Source: Terrimonas ginsenosidimutans (GTDB lineage: Bacteria; Bacteroidota; Bacteroidia; Chitinophagales; Chitinophagaceae). Taken from it: a stretch of 64,000 nucleotides of DNA. The DNA lies in contig NZ_JAKLTR010000003.1 of NCBI RefSeq assembly GCF_022012415.1, positions 248,001 to 312,000 of the forward strand, read 5' to 3'. The position numbers and the translations under genes were made by a program. Shown here piece after piece: positions 27,801-36,307 of the stretch; position 1 is the stretch's first letter, and each line of letters begins with the position of its first letter. Below the pieces are notes generated by a model, which ran no database searches, was not told the origin of the DNA, and saw nothing but the letters and a program-made list of their open reading frames with translations.

Positions 27801-28477
27801 TGGTTGTTCAGTTCAACTCGATGAGTAAGTCAGTGATCATTCTTACGGAGATCGTGTTCAGTGTGATCGGGGTGTTGCTTGGATTTGCGATCACTGGTAT
27901 GGAATTATCGACCATTATGACAGGTGTCGGTATTCTTGGCCTGGCTGGTATCGTGATCAAGAATGGGATCCTGGTGATCGAGTTTGCGGATGAATTACGG
28001 GGACGGGGATTGAAGACGCGGGAAGCGGTAGTACAGGCGGGTAAGACGCGGATCATTCCCGTATTGCTGACAGCGCTGGCGGCGATCCTGGCGCTGATCC
28101 CGCTCGCGGTCGGTTTCAATATCAACTTCATTACTCTTTTTGCAGACCTGAACCCGCATATCTTCTTTGGCGGAGACAACGTAGCGTTCTGGAAGCCATT
28201 GTCATGGACGATCATCTTTGGTCTGGCATTCGCGTTCTTTATGACATTGTTCATGGTGCCAAGCATGTACCTGATCGCGGAAAGGCTTAAACGTCCCATG
28301 CGCCGAATGTATGGCGGCAAATGGGTCTCATTCCTGGGTCTCATTTTCCCACTGTTCATCATCCTGATGATCTGGACGATGAGCGTTCACAAAGCAAAAG
28401 TGCGCAGGCGCCGGAGAAGATTGCAGGCAATAAAAGAGGCGAAGGCCAACGAAGCTTTTATCGGTTCCTGGATCTAA
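24890..28477 (+). CDS. RND efflux pump, inner-membrane permease (AcrB/HAE1 family)
   Basis: 1195 residues, proton-driven export with 12 membrane helices and two large periplasmic loops. TM1 follows NRTSVYLLMIIVTLWG; the proton-relay motif GIIVDDAIVVIENTHR in TM4 carries the two conserved aspartates. The C-terminal half has the RND repeat with GILGLAGIVIKNGILVIEF. The protein is about 130 residues longer than E. coli AcrB: there is an extra hydrophobic segment around 530-570 (LLWIFFGMGLLLDLF, LLIFFGLLMILNAYV) and an extended basic C-terminus. Substrate unknown. Confidence 0.95.
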   Translation: MSALENLTGKFKNFGPTTWSVKNRTSVYLLMIIVTLWGVNQFVTLPKEQFPDIVIPTIYIQTVYVGNSPKDMENLVTQPIEKQIKGITGAKISKTTSTSLQDFSAITVEFGTDVKVDIALQKVKDAIDKAKQDLPTDLTQEPTALEVSFSDQPIMYVNVSGDYSPVKLKEYAEDLQDRLEELSQINRVDLVGAPEREFQINVDNSRMEATGITFDNIEGAVARENLDISGGLLEVGNMKRTLQVKGQIKEASDLQKIVVRNTKGSPIYLRDIATIKDTIKETESYARLDGKNVITLNIIKRAGENLIETSESVKRITDELKASQFPKNLEVVITGDQSKQTRTSFNELVNSIVIGFVLVLLILMFFMGVTNAFFVALSVPLSMFVAFMFLPAADLIIGSHVTLNFIVLFALLFGLGIIVDDAIVVIENTHRIFVEGKGKISSEKSAMMAAGEVFVPVLAGTLTTLAPFFPLLFWPGIIGKFMVYLPAMLIFTLAASLIVAFIMNPVFAVDFMNHAEGEHKKAKSAVFRKPLLWIFFGMGLLLDLFGSTFFGNLLIFFGLLMILNAYVIDGMIHSFQNRVLPWIMSHYESLLRWALKGWRPVHLLLGAVVLFIVTIFFFVARQLPVVLFPSADPNQVYVYLKLPVGTDVKYTDSVTRTLETKVYKVLGMEDGKRNKIVESVITNIAIGASDPTSGDRSTRPELGRIQVSFVEFEKRHGVSSRPYLDSIRAVVKGIPGAELSVNQEQGGPPTDPPVNIEVASEDFDELIKTAVSLKNYLDSVNTPGVEELKMDVDLSNPEISMTIDRERAMREGVSTAQIGMQIRTALFGKEISKVKDGEDEYKIQLRNNELQRKNLVDLLNMNIRFQDMAAGGAVKSIPITSVVKVDYTSTLGSVKRKNQKRVITLRSNVLESQGYTPAGVNEQLASAIANFKEKPNDVTIRQTGEGEQMAETGAFLGKALMIALLMILLILVVQFNSMSKSVIILTEIVFSVIGVLLGFAITGMELSTIMTGVGILGLAGIVIKNGILVIEFADELRGRGLKTREAVVQAGKTRIIPVLLTALAAILALIPLAVGFNINFITLFADLNPHIFFGGDNVAFWKPLSWTIIFGLAFAFFMTLFMVPSMYLIAERLKRPMRRMYGGKWVSFLGLIFPLFIILMIWTMSVHKAKVRRRRRRLQAIKEAKANEAFIGSWI

Positions 28478-28507
28478 GAATTGAGTGAATTATATTTTTA
28501 ATATGTA

Positions 28508-28541
28508 AATATCAGTCTGTTAGCAGGCTGATATTTTTTTT
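28508..28541 (+). terminator. Intrinsic terminator of the efflux operon
   Basis: AATATCAGTCTG (28508-28519) pairs with CAGGCTGATATT (28524-28535), 12 bp with one G-U, loop TTAG, followed by a run of eight T. Directly downstream is a palindromic TTTTTTTTGCCCGGGTAAAAAAAA. Confidence 0.92.
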
Positions 28542-28708
28542 GCCCGGGTAAAAAAAATCTTAAAAAAAAAGTGCGGTTTTGTGCAGCACAACGAATGAAG
28601 CTTTTGTCTCTATTATGCGGTTCGCGTGATCGCAACCAGAATTAACTGCTTAACTATATTTTCACTTTGTTGGTTTTGTATCCGCGCCTATCTAACTGCT
28701 TAGCGGAA

Positions 28709-28739
28709 AAAAGCGGCTCCTCTCACCAGGGCCGCTTTT
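28709..28739. terminator. Terminator-like stem-loop next to the 10-bp array
   Basis: AAAAGCGGC (28709-28717) and GCCGCTTTT (28731-28739) form a perfect 9-bp stem with A- and T-runs on both sides, so it could act in either direction. It ends seven bases before the 10-bp array, an arrangement repeated at 51889-51924. Confidence 0.65.
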
Positions 28740-28745
28740 CTTATT

Positions 28746-28829
28746 GGCGCGAATTGGCGCGAATTGGCGCGAATGCTTCGCGAATGGCCACGAATGGCCA
28801 CGAATAGACGCGAATGGACGCGAATGGGA
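28746..28829. repeat. 10-bp tandem array (GCGAAT type, copy 2)
   Basis: About eight units of CGCGAATGGM/GGCGCGAATT at 10-bp spacing, with one 11-bp unit that shifts the phase near 28775. The same unit is at 6831-6880 and, on the opposite strand, 51941-52050. Confidence 0.9.
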
Positions 28830-29012
28830 TGGTTCATTGATCGGGTATCGGCGAGTGGGGAAGAACCTGCTTTGCGGTAACAGGATGGGTAGAGATAAAA
28901 AGACGGTGCCCAGGAATATATTGGAAGTGAAGGGGAAGGACTTTGTACTTGAAGGGGTATCGGAGAGAGGAGGTAGAGATGACGGTTAGATGGTAAGTGG
29001 CCGGTAGGAAGT

Positions 29013-29074
29013 TTGTACAGTTCTGGTACACTTACCGTCCGTTTTAACGGGGAAATTGTAGAGAATCGGTACAC
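29013..29074. other. Two related 19-nt boxes, possible insertion-sequence end remnant
   Basis: TTGTACAGTTCTGGTACAC (29013-29031) and TTGTAGAGAATCGGTACAC (29056-29074) match at 14 of 19 positions with the outer bases conserved. Repeated boxes ending in GGTACAC resemble the multiple terminal repeats of IS21-type elements, but no transposase gene is present, so this would be an orphan end. They could instead be binding sites. Confidence 0.35.
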
Positions 29075-29140
29075 TTTTTTTCGTCACCGTGACTCAATCA
29101 CTCAATACAATCGTGTTAAACGGCTATTCTTTAAATAATT

Positions 29141-29186
29141 AAGAAGGGCTTAGAGTTGGCGACTGCCATGTCTCTAAGCCCTTCTT
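29141..29186. terminator. Strong bidirectional terminator hairpin
   Basis: A perfect 15-bp stem (29141-29155 with 29172-29186; AAGAAGGGCTTAGAG and its complement) around a 16-nt loop. It lies downstream of the minus-strand M16 gene and is probably its terminator, although the T-tracts are short. Confidence 0.7.
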
Positions 29187-29333
29187 TCATCCGGCAAAAT
29201 TCTTAACGTCCCCGGATTTATTCTAACATACTAAATTCGAATTTATCAGAGAAAACGCCTTAGCCAATTACGAAGCAAATTTCTTTTAGCTAAAGCCTCT
29301 TCCCCTCTTAATCATCTTTTCAACTCTTAGCCC

Positions 29334-32189
29334 CTAGAATGCTTTTTTCTCAACCGGTTTTCCGTCAGAGTCGAGTTCAATGATCTCATAACCGAGCTTT
29401 TGCAGACCAGGAAGGATCTTTGCTTTGTCGCCCACTACTAGTACGTTCATTTTTCCTGAATTCAGCCATTTTTTAGCCAGTGCATCGATCTCGGCTTTTG
29501 ACATGTTTGCAACGATCTTGCTTTGCTGATCAACGTAATCCGCAGGAAGGTTGTACTCGAGGATATTTCCGATGAAGCCAGCTTTTTGAAAGCCTGTTTC
29601 ATAACGCAGGGCATCGCGTTGTCCGATTGCGTTTTTCATGAAAGCCAGTTCTTCGTCAGTGATACCTTTTTCTGTATAGCCATTGATCTCTTTCATTACT
29701 TCGATCAGTGCGCTGTCAGTTGCATTTGCACGGATACCAGCACCGAACTGGAATTCACCGGTTTGTTTGCCGCCAGAGAAATAGCTGCTCGCGCCGTAAG
29801 TCCAGCCCTTGTCTTCACGAAGATTCAGGTTCAAACGGCTGTTGAACGCGCCACCCAGGTTATAGTTCATGAGCCCGGATTTGTAGTATTCACCAGTAGC
29901 ATCATATTTCATACCTGTCACATAACCAACGCGAAACTCAGACTGCGCTGCTTTTGGTACATCTACGAGATAGATCTTTGTTTTGTCAACAGCAGGCACG
30001 GCGGCAATGGCTGGGATGGTAACAGCCTTATTTGGGAGCTTGCTCAGAAATGCAAGTTTAGGAAGGATCTCTGCTTCAGTGATATCTCCCACAACGACTA
30101 CGTCTGTACCCTGAGAGGTCATATTATTGTCGTAGTATGCCTGGATGTCTGCGAGTGTGATATTTTTCACTGTTTCTTCGTTTCCATCACCGGAGATCCC
30201 CAGGATATGGTTGTTGCCATAGTTGATTTTAGCAAACACGTTCTCCGCAATAGATGTAGGCTGTGTTTTTGCCATGCGGAAGCTTTCCAGGTTCTGCTTT
30301 TTAAAACGTTCGAACGCTTCGGGAGTGAATTTTGGGTTGAACATTCTTTCTTCCAGCAGGGCCAGTGTCGCATCGAGGTTTTTCTTTTGTGTTTGTACCT
30401 GAAAGGTGATGTCCTCGTTACCACTGAATACAGAAACAGAGCTGCCGAGTTTCTGCAACTCACGGCTCATTGCTTCAGCTGTATAATTCTTTGTGTCGTC
30501 ATTCATCAGATCCGTGAAGAAAGACGCAAGACCGGCTTTCGACATATCATTTGACTCAAGGAGATGGCCGCCCGGGATCTTGATAGAAAGGGTGACTGTT
30601 GGAAGTTCAGTATTTTCTGTTCCGATCACTTTGATGCCGCCATTCAGATCTTTTTTCCAGAACGCAGGAACCTTTACGACAGGATTCGGGCCATTGCCTG
30701 GCATTTTGGTACGGTCGAACTTGTCCTTCGCTTTTACATATTTAAGTCCGTCATATCCGTAATGAGGCGGGGTATATCCGGTGGTATCAATGGTGAAATT
30801 ATCTTTTGCTACCAGCATTTTCTCGTCAGCGCCTTTGGGCAATACGCTTACCGTAACGCAATGTTTCAATTTGATATACTTGTTATATACCCGCATTACG
30901 TCTTCTTTTGTTACAGCCTGGTACATTTTCATCAGCTTCCCGATCATATTCGGATTGCCTGTAAATGTGTTGAATGCTGCCAGCTGAGAGACTTTTCCTG
31001 ATACGCTTTGAAGGCCGTTGATCATCTGGGATTCATAGCCACCCTTGAACTTGGCGATATCATCATCAGTTACGCCTCTTTTTTCAAAAGAGTCCAGCGC
31101 ATTGTTAAGCAGGTAATACATTTCTGACAATGGTTTGCCAGGGAAAGGAATGATCTGGAAGATGAAAGAGCCGGACAATTCCTGCGGGCTTGCGAAAGCA
31201 CCGGCGTTCAATGCCAGTTGCTTTTTTACGAGTTGCTGATAAAGCACGGAGTTATTACCCTGGCCAAGTATCTGGGCAAGGCAGGCGAGGGCCGCCTGAT
31301 CCTGGTGATAGCTTGGAGCACTAGGGTATGTTTTCACCAGCATCGGAAGGCGTGCATAGTTGTCAGTATATGAAGCAAAGCGATGGGTTGGGAGAACCGG
31401 CACCATAGGCTTCATGTTTTCAACTTTTGGTCCGCGCGGGATGCTTCCGAAGTATTTATCCACCAGCGCGAGGGCCTGCTTTGAGGTAACATCTCCGCCG
31501 ATGGTCAGTGTTGCGTTATTGGGTCCGTACCAGCGAAGGAAGAAATTCTTGAGGTCATTCACGTTAACTCTGTTGAGATCTTCAATGTATCCGATGGTGA
31601 GCCATGAATAAGGGTGTCCGTAGGGGTACATATTCTTCGCCATTACCTCGCTGAGAAGTCCGTAAGGGCTATTGTCCACCCGCTGACCGCGTTCATTTTT
31701 TACTGTTTCGCGCTGGATCTCAAATTTTTTCTGTGTTACAGCGTCGAGGAGAAAACCCATGCGGTCTGCTTCGAGCCACAGCATTTTTTCCAGCTGGTTG
31801 GAAGGAACAGTTTCGAAATAGTTAGTACGGTCTGTATTGGTGGTGCCGTTGAGCGTTCCGCCTGATTCAGTGACGATCTTGAAATGTTGTTCGTCGGCTA
31901 CGTTGTCCGACCCCTGGAACATCATATGTTCAAAGAAGTGCGCGAATCCTGATTTGCCGATCTCTTCACGGGCAGAGCCAACGTGATAGGTAACGTCTAC
32001 GTGTACCACAGGGTCACTATGGTCTTCGTGAACGATCACGGTCAGTCCGTTAGGTAAAACATATTTTTCGTAAGGGATAACCAGCTCAGAGCCCTGGCGG
32101 GTCACTTTTTCCACTAGTTTGGCCTGGGCGTTTGCCGCTGCGGAAGCCAGCAGCGATATCGCCGTAACCGCAAGAAGTTTTTGTCTCAT
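29334..32189 (-). CDS. M16 family zinc metallopeptidase, copy 1
   Basis: Two-domain insulinase-like protease, probably periplasmic. The start is put at 32189 because MRQKLLAVTAISLLASAAANAQ is a signal peptide; the frame is open further upstream to 32537, but that part is low in coding character and contains a promoter hairpin. 951 residues. The zinc motif HFFEH is at 84-88 in the first half; the second half lacks it but has the substrate-side RLNLNLREDKGWTYGASSYFSGG. A close paralogue lies at 52051-54945. Monocistronic. Confidence 0.93.
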   Translation of the reverse strand: MRQKLLAVTAISLLASAAANAQAKLVEKVTRQGSELVIPYEKYVLPNGLTVIVHEDHSDPVVHVDVTYHVGSAREEIGKSGFAHFFEHMMFQGSDNVADEQHFKIVTESGGTLNGTTNTDRTNYFETVPSNQLEKMLWLEADRMGFLLDAVTQKKFEIQRETVKNERGQRVDNSPYGLLSEVMAKNMYPYGHPYSWLTIGYIEDLNRVNVNDLKNFFLRWYGPNNATLTIGGDVTSKQALALVDKYFGSIPRGPKVENMKPMVPVLPTHRFASYTDNYARLPMLVKTYPSAPSYHQDQAALACLAQILGQGNNSVLYQQLVKKQLALNAGAFASPQELSGSFIFQIIPFPGKPLSEMYYLLNNALDSFEKRGVTDDDIAKFKGGYESQMINGLQSVSGKVSQLAAFNTFTGNPNMIGKLMKMYQAVTKEDVMRVYNKYIKLKHCVTVSVLPKGADEKMLVAKDNFTIDTTGYTPPHYGYDGLKYVKAKDKFDRTKMPGNGPNPVVKVPAFWKKDLNGGIKVIGTENTELPTVTLSIKIPGGHLLESNDMSKAGLASFFTDLMNDDTKNYTAEAMSRELQKLGSSVSVFSGNEDITFQVQTQKKNLDATLALLEERMFNPKFTPEAFERFKKQNLESFRMAKTQPTSIAENVFAKINYGNNHILGISGDGNEETVKNITLADIQAYYDNNMTSQGTDVVVVGDITEAEILPKLAFLSKLPNKAVTIPAIAAVPAVDKTKIYLVDVPKAAQSEFRVGYVTGMKYDATGEYYKSGLMNYNLGGAFNSRLNLNLREDKGWTYGASSYFSGGKQTGEFQFGAGIRANATDSALIEVMKEINGYTEKGITDEELAFMKNAIGQRDALRYETGFQKAGFIGNILEYNLPADYVDQQSKIVANMSKAEIDALAKKWLNSGKMNVLVVGDKAKILPGLQKLGYEIIELDSDGKPVEKKAF

Positions 32190-32652
32190 ATATATGATTG
32201 CTTTAAGGGATGCAGCAATGTAAGCAATAATGGGCGGAAAAGGCTGCCGGTTGTCAAATACTAAGAACCTTCTCATAACTGGCACCGGGTGCGCTGGTAT
32301 CCATCTTTTATAATTTGCTACCGACAGCAGATCTGACTCGTCCGTATCCTGCCGGGCACTTCCATAGTCCTTCTTCCGGCCCCTGTCCGCCGTTAATGCA
32401 CGGGTTGTTTTCTTAATAATGACAGTAATAATATTGCGTTGTACGGGCTGACCTTGTTGCAGCTGGTATTTCAAAATTGGCATTTCTCGAAAACGAAACC
32501 TCGGGGAAAAAAACATTTTTTGACGTTTTTTTCCCAAGGTTTAACCTGGCGCTGAAGGTAGTTTTATACCGGTGTCAGTAAATGTGTATGGATGGGTTTG
32601 ATAGTTTGATCGGTGGGTTAAACCAGATTGTTAAACAGTAAAAATCAGTAAG
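32190..32652. other. 463-bp divergent intergenic region
   Basis: Separates the M16 gene from the DUF1444-like gene. Besides the hairpin promoter (32499-32566) I see no gene. The M16 reading frame continues through part of it, but the predicted peptide (basic, repeat-free) has no recognised features and precedes a proper signal peptide. Confidence 0.6.
32499..32566 (+). promoter_or_regulatory. Hairpin promoter, copy 2 (DUF1444-like gene)
   Basis: CCTCGGGGAAAAAAAC (32499-32514), 10-nt spacer, GTTTTTTTCCCAAGG (32525-32539). After the 11-nt GTTTTTTTCCC come exactly 23 nt and then TAGTTTTA (32559-32566), which differs from -7 TAnnTTTG only at the last base. The spacing is identical to the copies at 13160 and 37414. 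The predicted leader to the GTG at 32653 is about 80 nt. Confidence 0.55.
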
Positions 32653-33609
32653 GTGTCAACTATTAATTTTCAGGATAGCCGGGTTCCGGAATGGGCCGGG
32701 TTCTTTAGCAAAGAAGAGTTTGTTATGTTCATGGGATATGTATCAGATTACTTCAAAGGAAGTGATGTCAGTTATGCCATTGCTGAAGGGGCAGTATCCG
32801 GTCCCGGAGGGAATGGTCGCTCTTCAGAGAAAATGGGTTTGATAAATCTTGCACAGTTTTGCCGGTTGCAGCCGATTGAAGAATGGGGGGCAATGATCAG
32901 CAATCATTTCGACGGGATACGGAAGGCGGCTTCATTTGAAAAAGAGTTTAGTGGCAAAGCTCATGACTTTGCTTGTGTGCGCGATTTGATAGGCGTCCGG
33001 CTATACCCGGAGGAGTATGTTTCCGCCATTAAAACTGGTCTTGCAATGGGCAAGTTGATGGCTGAAGGTCTGTATGCACTGCTTGTCTTCGATTTTCCGG
33101 ACAGTATCGTCAATATAAGGCCTGAGCAAAGTATTCAATGGCCGTTAAGTACCGAAGAGCTTTTCGGCCTTGGGATCCGTAATACAAGGAAAAAGTACCC
33201 CTTGAATTTATTTGAGCAGGATTTTGACGGGATCCCGATCAGTTTTGTCGTGGAGAATCACTTCTACGCGCCAAATATCCTGTTCAATTTTTTGGAAGAG
33301 AAGCCGGATCCGGAATATAAGGGTATGCTGATAGGTCTTCCTAACCGGCATGCGGCGCTGATGCACCGGATAACAGATATGAAAGTCTTGCAGGCGATCC
33401 ATCGTATGATTCCTGCTATTTACGGCATGAACAAGGAAGGACCGGGATCTGTGAGTGATAAGTTGTATTGGTTACACGAAGGCGAGGTGATCGTACTTCC
33501 ATATACGCTCGATGCAGAGAACATTCATTTTGATCCGCCTGAAAATTTTATAGCACTTCTCCGGGAGCTGGAAGGAGATGGGGGCTGTCCCAGGGCGGTT
33601 GCAGTGTGA
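32653..33609 (+). CDS. Uncharacterised protein, DUF1444-like
   Basis: 318 residues from a GTG start (GTG-TCA-ACT-ATT) preceded by AAGG. Not firmly recognised. Segments such as VRDLIGVRLYPEEYVSAIK, LYALLVFDFPDSIVNIRPE with the following WPLSTEELFGLGIRNTRKKYP, and LIGLPNRHAALMHRI follow the order and spacing of DUF1444 (UPF0354) proteins, whose function is unknown. No signal peptide or membrane helix. Single gene under a hairpin promoter of the same design as the Panacea-domain and toxin-antitoxin genes. Confidence 0.6.
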   Translation: MSTINFQDSRVPEWAGFFSKEEFVMFMGYVSDYFKGSDVSYAIAEGAVSGPGGNGRSSEKMGLINLAQFCRLQPIEEWGAMISNHFDGIRKAASFEKEFSGKAHDFACVRDLIGVRLYPEEYVSAIKTGLAMGKLMAEGLYALLVFDFPDSIVNIRPEQSIQWPLSTEELFGLGIRNTRKKYPLNLFEQDFDGIPISFVVENHFYAPNILFNFLEEKPDPEYKGMLIGLPNRHAALMHRITDMKVLQAIHRMIPAIYGMNKEGPGSVSDKLYWLHEGEVIVLPYTLDAENIHFDPPENFIALLRELEGDGGCPRAVAV

Positions 33610-33860
33610 GTCCACGGATCAGGTATATGCCTGTTTCGAAAAGACAAACCATTTGTCATGGTTTATACCTGGCCCTGTATGGGCGATCAGGTTTCAACCG
33701 GGCATCCGAAGGAGGATTCGATCTTTTCAATGCGATTGATTTCCAGAAGTTGTAGCCAGCGTAAAAATCAGGCATCTTTCAAAGATGTGCAACACAATTA
33801 AACGAAAATGGGGATGCTGATGATCCGGGAGATTATTTTTTATCCAGGGGCCGGCCAAAT

Positions 33861-33888
33861 AAAAACGGTCTCCATAATGAAGACCGTT
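33861..33888 (-). terminator. Intrinsic terminator, minus strand
   Basis: AACGGTCT (33864-33871) and AGACCGTT (33881-33888) form an 8-bp stem with a 9-nt loop. On the minus strand it runs into TTTTTATTT. Probably ends the esterase transcript, although the 7-bp array lies in between. Confidence 0.65.
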
Positions 33889-33939
33889 CCGGATTTATAT
33901 TCAATGTCGTTTAATTAAGGACTTTCCGAAAGTTCATTC

Positions 33940-34104
33940 GATGGCCGATGACCGATTGCCGTTGGCCGAAAATACATATACCTACCAGTGTCAATACCCT
34001 ATACCAATTAGCAGCCATAGCTTCCATCCAATTGCGGCCATCAGCCATCAACCATCGGCCATCGGCCATCAGCCATCAGCCATCGGCCATCGAGCTGGTA
34101 TAGG
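33940..34104. repeat. 7-bp tandem array (GGCCATC) inside a flanking inverted repeat
   Basis: Eight consecutive 7-bp units of RRCCATC occupy 34036-34091 in perfect register. A complementary stretch with GATGGCCGATGACCGA and GCCGTTGGCCG is at 33940-33968. CCTATACCA (33998-34006) and TGGTATAGG (34096-34104) are a perfect 9-bp inverted repeat enclosing the array. Confidence 0.85.
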
Positions 34105-34150
34105 ACGATCTCTTAACTAAACGAGATTGGATTTCTATTGAGTGATTGTA

Positions 34151-35224
34151 TTACCTGAGGGCCTGTTTGATCACTGCGGCTGCCTGGAAGATGGCGGTTT
34201 TGATTGCAGGCACATGGGCGATCGGGTTAAGCAGGCCATAGTCGTGTATCAGCCCAGAATATCGGGTCAGGGTAACTGATACGCCGGCTTCGTTAAGTTT
34301 ACGTGCATAAGCTTCGCCCTCATCTCTCAGCACGTCATTTTCTGCGGTCTGCACAAGAGCAGGAGGGAGGCCTTTAAGTTGTTCTCCCGTTGCCTGTAAT
34401 GGAGACGCATAGATCTCTTTGCGCTTATCTTTTTCAGGGAGGTAATTATCCCAGAACCAGATCATCATATTTTTAGTAAGGAAGCGTTCTTCGGCAAATT
34501 GATTGTAAGAGCCGGTTTCAAAGTTTGCATCTGTTACTGGCCAGAGAAGTACCTGCAATTTGATTGCCGGCCCTTTTTTATCTTTTGCCATAAGCGCAAT
34601 AGCAGCTGTCATGTTTCCTCCAACGCTGTTTCCCACGACTGCCAGGTTTTTTCCGTCCACGCCGATCTCTTTACCGTTTTCAGCCACCCATTGTGTTGCT
34701 GCGTAGATCTGGTTAATGGCTTTGGGATAACGTGCTTCAGGAGAAGGAGTATAGTCCGGGAATACGGCAACAGCTCCACTTGCTACAACAAGGTCACGTA
34801 CCAGTCGTCTGTGTGTGGGATAGTCTCCCAATACCCAGCCGCCGCCATGGATAAAAATAAAAACCGCGGAATTGGCTTTTGCGTCTTTGGGCTTTGTGAT
34901 ATGTATGGTAACAGTTTCTCCATTTTGAGTAATTGTTTTCTCGGACTCAGTAATGCCCGAGTAGTCGACCTCCACAGATTTCTGTGCTTCAACCAGTACC
35001 TGGCGGGCATCTGTGGGGCTAAGTTGTTCAATAGGTTTGCCACCGCCTGCATTCAGCGCCTTAAGAAAGCCTCTTATTTCGGTAAATATCAGCGGATCAT
35101 TTTCTGCTTTGATAGATTGTGCCATTGTTGGATTATTTAAAGTAAATATTGATGCTGCAAGAGCAATGCCGGATAGAAGAGTTGATCTCATTATATTTTG
35201 ATTTGTATTGCTGATTGATTTCAT
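34151..35224 (-). CDS. Secreted alpha/beta hydrolase, HSL-type esterase
   Basis: Carboxylesterase/lipase-like hydrolase. 357 residues with a signal peptide (start at 35224, or the internal Met12 giving MRSTLLSGIALAASIFTL; both are possible). The HSL/BD-FAE oxyanion motif is HGGGW (126-130), the nucleophile elbow GNSVGG has Ser200, and the triad is completed by Asp297 (ENDVL) and His327 (LIHDYG). The substrate is not deducible. A second, shorter esterase of the same family is at 46850-47722. Monocistronic. Confidence 0.88.
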   Translation of the reverse strand: MKSISNTNQNIMRSTLLSGIALAASIFTLNNPTMAQSIKAENDPLIFTEIRGFLKALNAGGGKPIEQLSPTDARQVLVEAQKSVEVDYSGITESEKTITQNGETVTIHITKPKDAKANSAVFIFIHGGGWVLGDYPTHRRLVRDLVVASGAVAVFPDYTPSPEARYPKAINQIYAATQWVAENGKEIGVDGKNLAVVGNSVGGNMTAAIALMAKDKKGPAIKLQVLLWPVTDANFETGSYNQFAEERFLTKNMMIWFWDNYLPEKDKRKEIYASPLQATGEQLKGLPPALVQTAENDVLRDEGEAYARKLNEAGVSVTLTRYSGLIHDYGLLNPIAHVPAIKTAIFQAAAVIKQALR

Positions 35225-35517
35225 AACACAAAGCTAGAACTGCAAAGAATTGGGGTCAATGCATATTTAGCGGAAAGTATTGTACTTTTTTCCCGCATGG
35301 GATCAACACGGAAGGAATGTTCTTCAGAATGCCGGATGAGCAGGAGGGTTATTACTATGGTTGTGTACTTTTTGGGAAGAACTACAGCGCTGATTGTGCT
35401 GGGGGCGTGTGCAATGATTTCATTCTAATGGAAGTTTGTATGCCGGGGAGTGTCAGGGATGTATCCGGATATGCGGCTACGATCTATCCGTTATCTTTGA
35501 TGTTCTAATTCTCAGCA

Positions 35518-36099
35518 ATGAAAAGAGTAACTGTGTTTTGCGGCTCCAGCTTTGGAACAGATAAAGTATTTGAAGAGCAAGCGTATGCGCTTGGGAAGAA
35601 TCTTGCATTAAGAAATATCGGACTGGTATATGGAGGTGCAAGTATAGGTCTGATGGGGGCGGTAGCAAATGGTGTTCTCGATCAAAAGGGGGAAGTGATC
35701 GGGGTGCTGCCCGATTTTCTGCGGCAAAAGGAAATTGCGCATGCCGGACTGACCGAGCTTATTATTGTAGAGACCATGCACGAACGCAAAACAAAAATGA
35801 ATGACTTATGCGACGGCGTGATCACTCTTCCCGGCGGTTTCGGAACGATGGAAGAGTTTTTCGAAATGCTCACCTGGGCTCAGTTGGGTTTGCACGGTAA
35901 GCCGATAGGGCTTTTAAACACGGATGGTTTTTATACGGAATTGTTGTCACTAATTAATACAATGGTGAAAAAAGGGTTTTTGAAAAAAGTGAACCAGGAC
36001 ATGCTTTTGGCAGATAGTAATATAGACTCTCTTCTGGAAAAGATGAAAAATTATCAGCCGCCAGCGGTGGGGAAATGGATTAACAAGGAGGAAGTATAG
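35518..36099 (+). CDS. LOG family nucleotide 5'-monophosphate phosphoribohydrolase
   Basis: 193 residues of the LOG/TIGR00730 family, formerly mis-annotated as lysine decarboxylase. The active-site motifs HERK (89-91 region) and PGGFGTMEE (105-113) are intact, as is the N-terminal FCGSSFG and YGGASIGLMG Rossmann motif. Family enzymes release a base from nucleoside monophosphates, with cytokinin precursors or other AMP-like compounds as substrates. The true bacterial substrate is unknown. It may be monocistronic. Confidence 0.92.
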   Translation: MKRVTVFCGSSFGTDKVFEEQAYALGKNLALRNIGLVYGGASIGLMGAVANGVLDQKGEVIGVLPDFLRQKEIAHAGLTELIIVETMHERKTKMNDLCDGVITLPGGFGTMEEFFEMLTWAQLGLHGKPIGLLNTDGFYTELLSLINTMVKKGFLKKVNQDMLLADSNIDSLLEKMKNYQPPAVGKWINKEEV

Positions 36100-36307
36100 G
36101 CAGGAGGCAGCAAACAAGTGTTGCACGAAATCCGGCTTAAGTTTAAATTCAAACGTGTGCACGGCATCTCGTAAGCTCCGTTTTGTAATATCAAGTAAAT
36201 AAACAGCGTAGGGCGTTGGCCATGTGGATACAGGCCTGAGGAAGATCTCATCAACACTTTCTGACCGATGGGATTTAACAATACCGGTAACTGTATGGTA
36301 CAAACTT

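Larger units (their letters stand above)
28478..29333. other. 856-bp gene-free region with terminators, 10-bp array and repeat remnants
   Basis: No convincing gene is seen. It holds the efflux-operon terminator (28508-28541), a second stem (28709-28739), a 10-bp array (28746-28829), two related 19-nt boxes (29013-29074) and a long terminator hairpin (29141-29186). Reading frames over the array translate only the repeat. Confidence 0.7.
33610..34150. other. 541-bp gene-free convergent region
   Basis: Lies between the convergent DUF1444-like and esterase genes. It contains a minus-strand terminator (33861-33888) and the 7-bp repeat element (33940-34104). The first 240 bp hold only weak inverted repeats and no supportable gene. 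Confidence 0.6.

Noticed and set aside
28744-29074. Frames across the 10-bp array (and similar at 51782-52100)
   Set aside because: Their translations are only the array in different phases; repeats like this commonly give spurious hypothetical proteins.
32190-32537. N-terminal extension of the first M16 frame
   Set aside because: It contains the hairpin promoter and precedes a proper signal peptide; the start at 32189 is preferred.
35317-35508. 63-codon frame ending ten bases before the LOG gene
   Set aside because: Cysteine-rich with no recognisable domain and no sign of selection; it might be a regulator fragment, but this cannot be supported.
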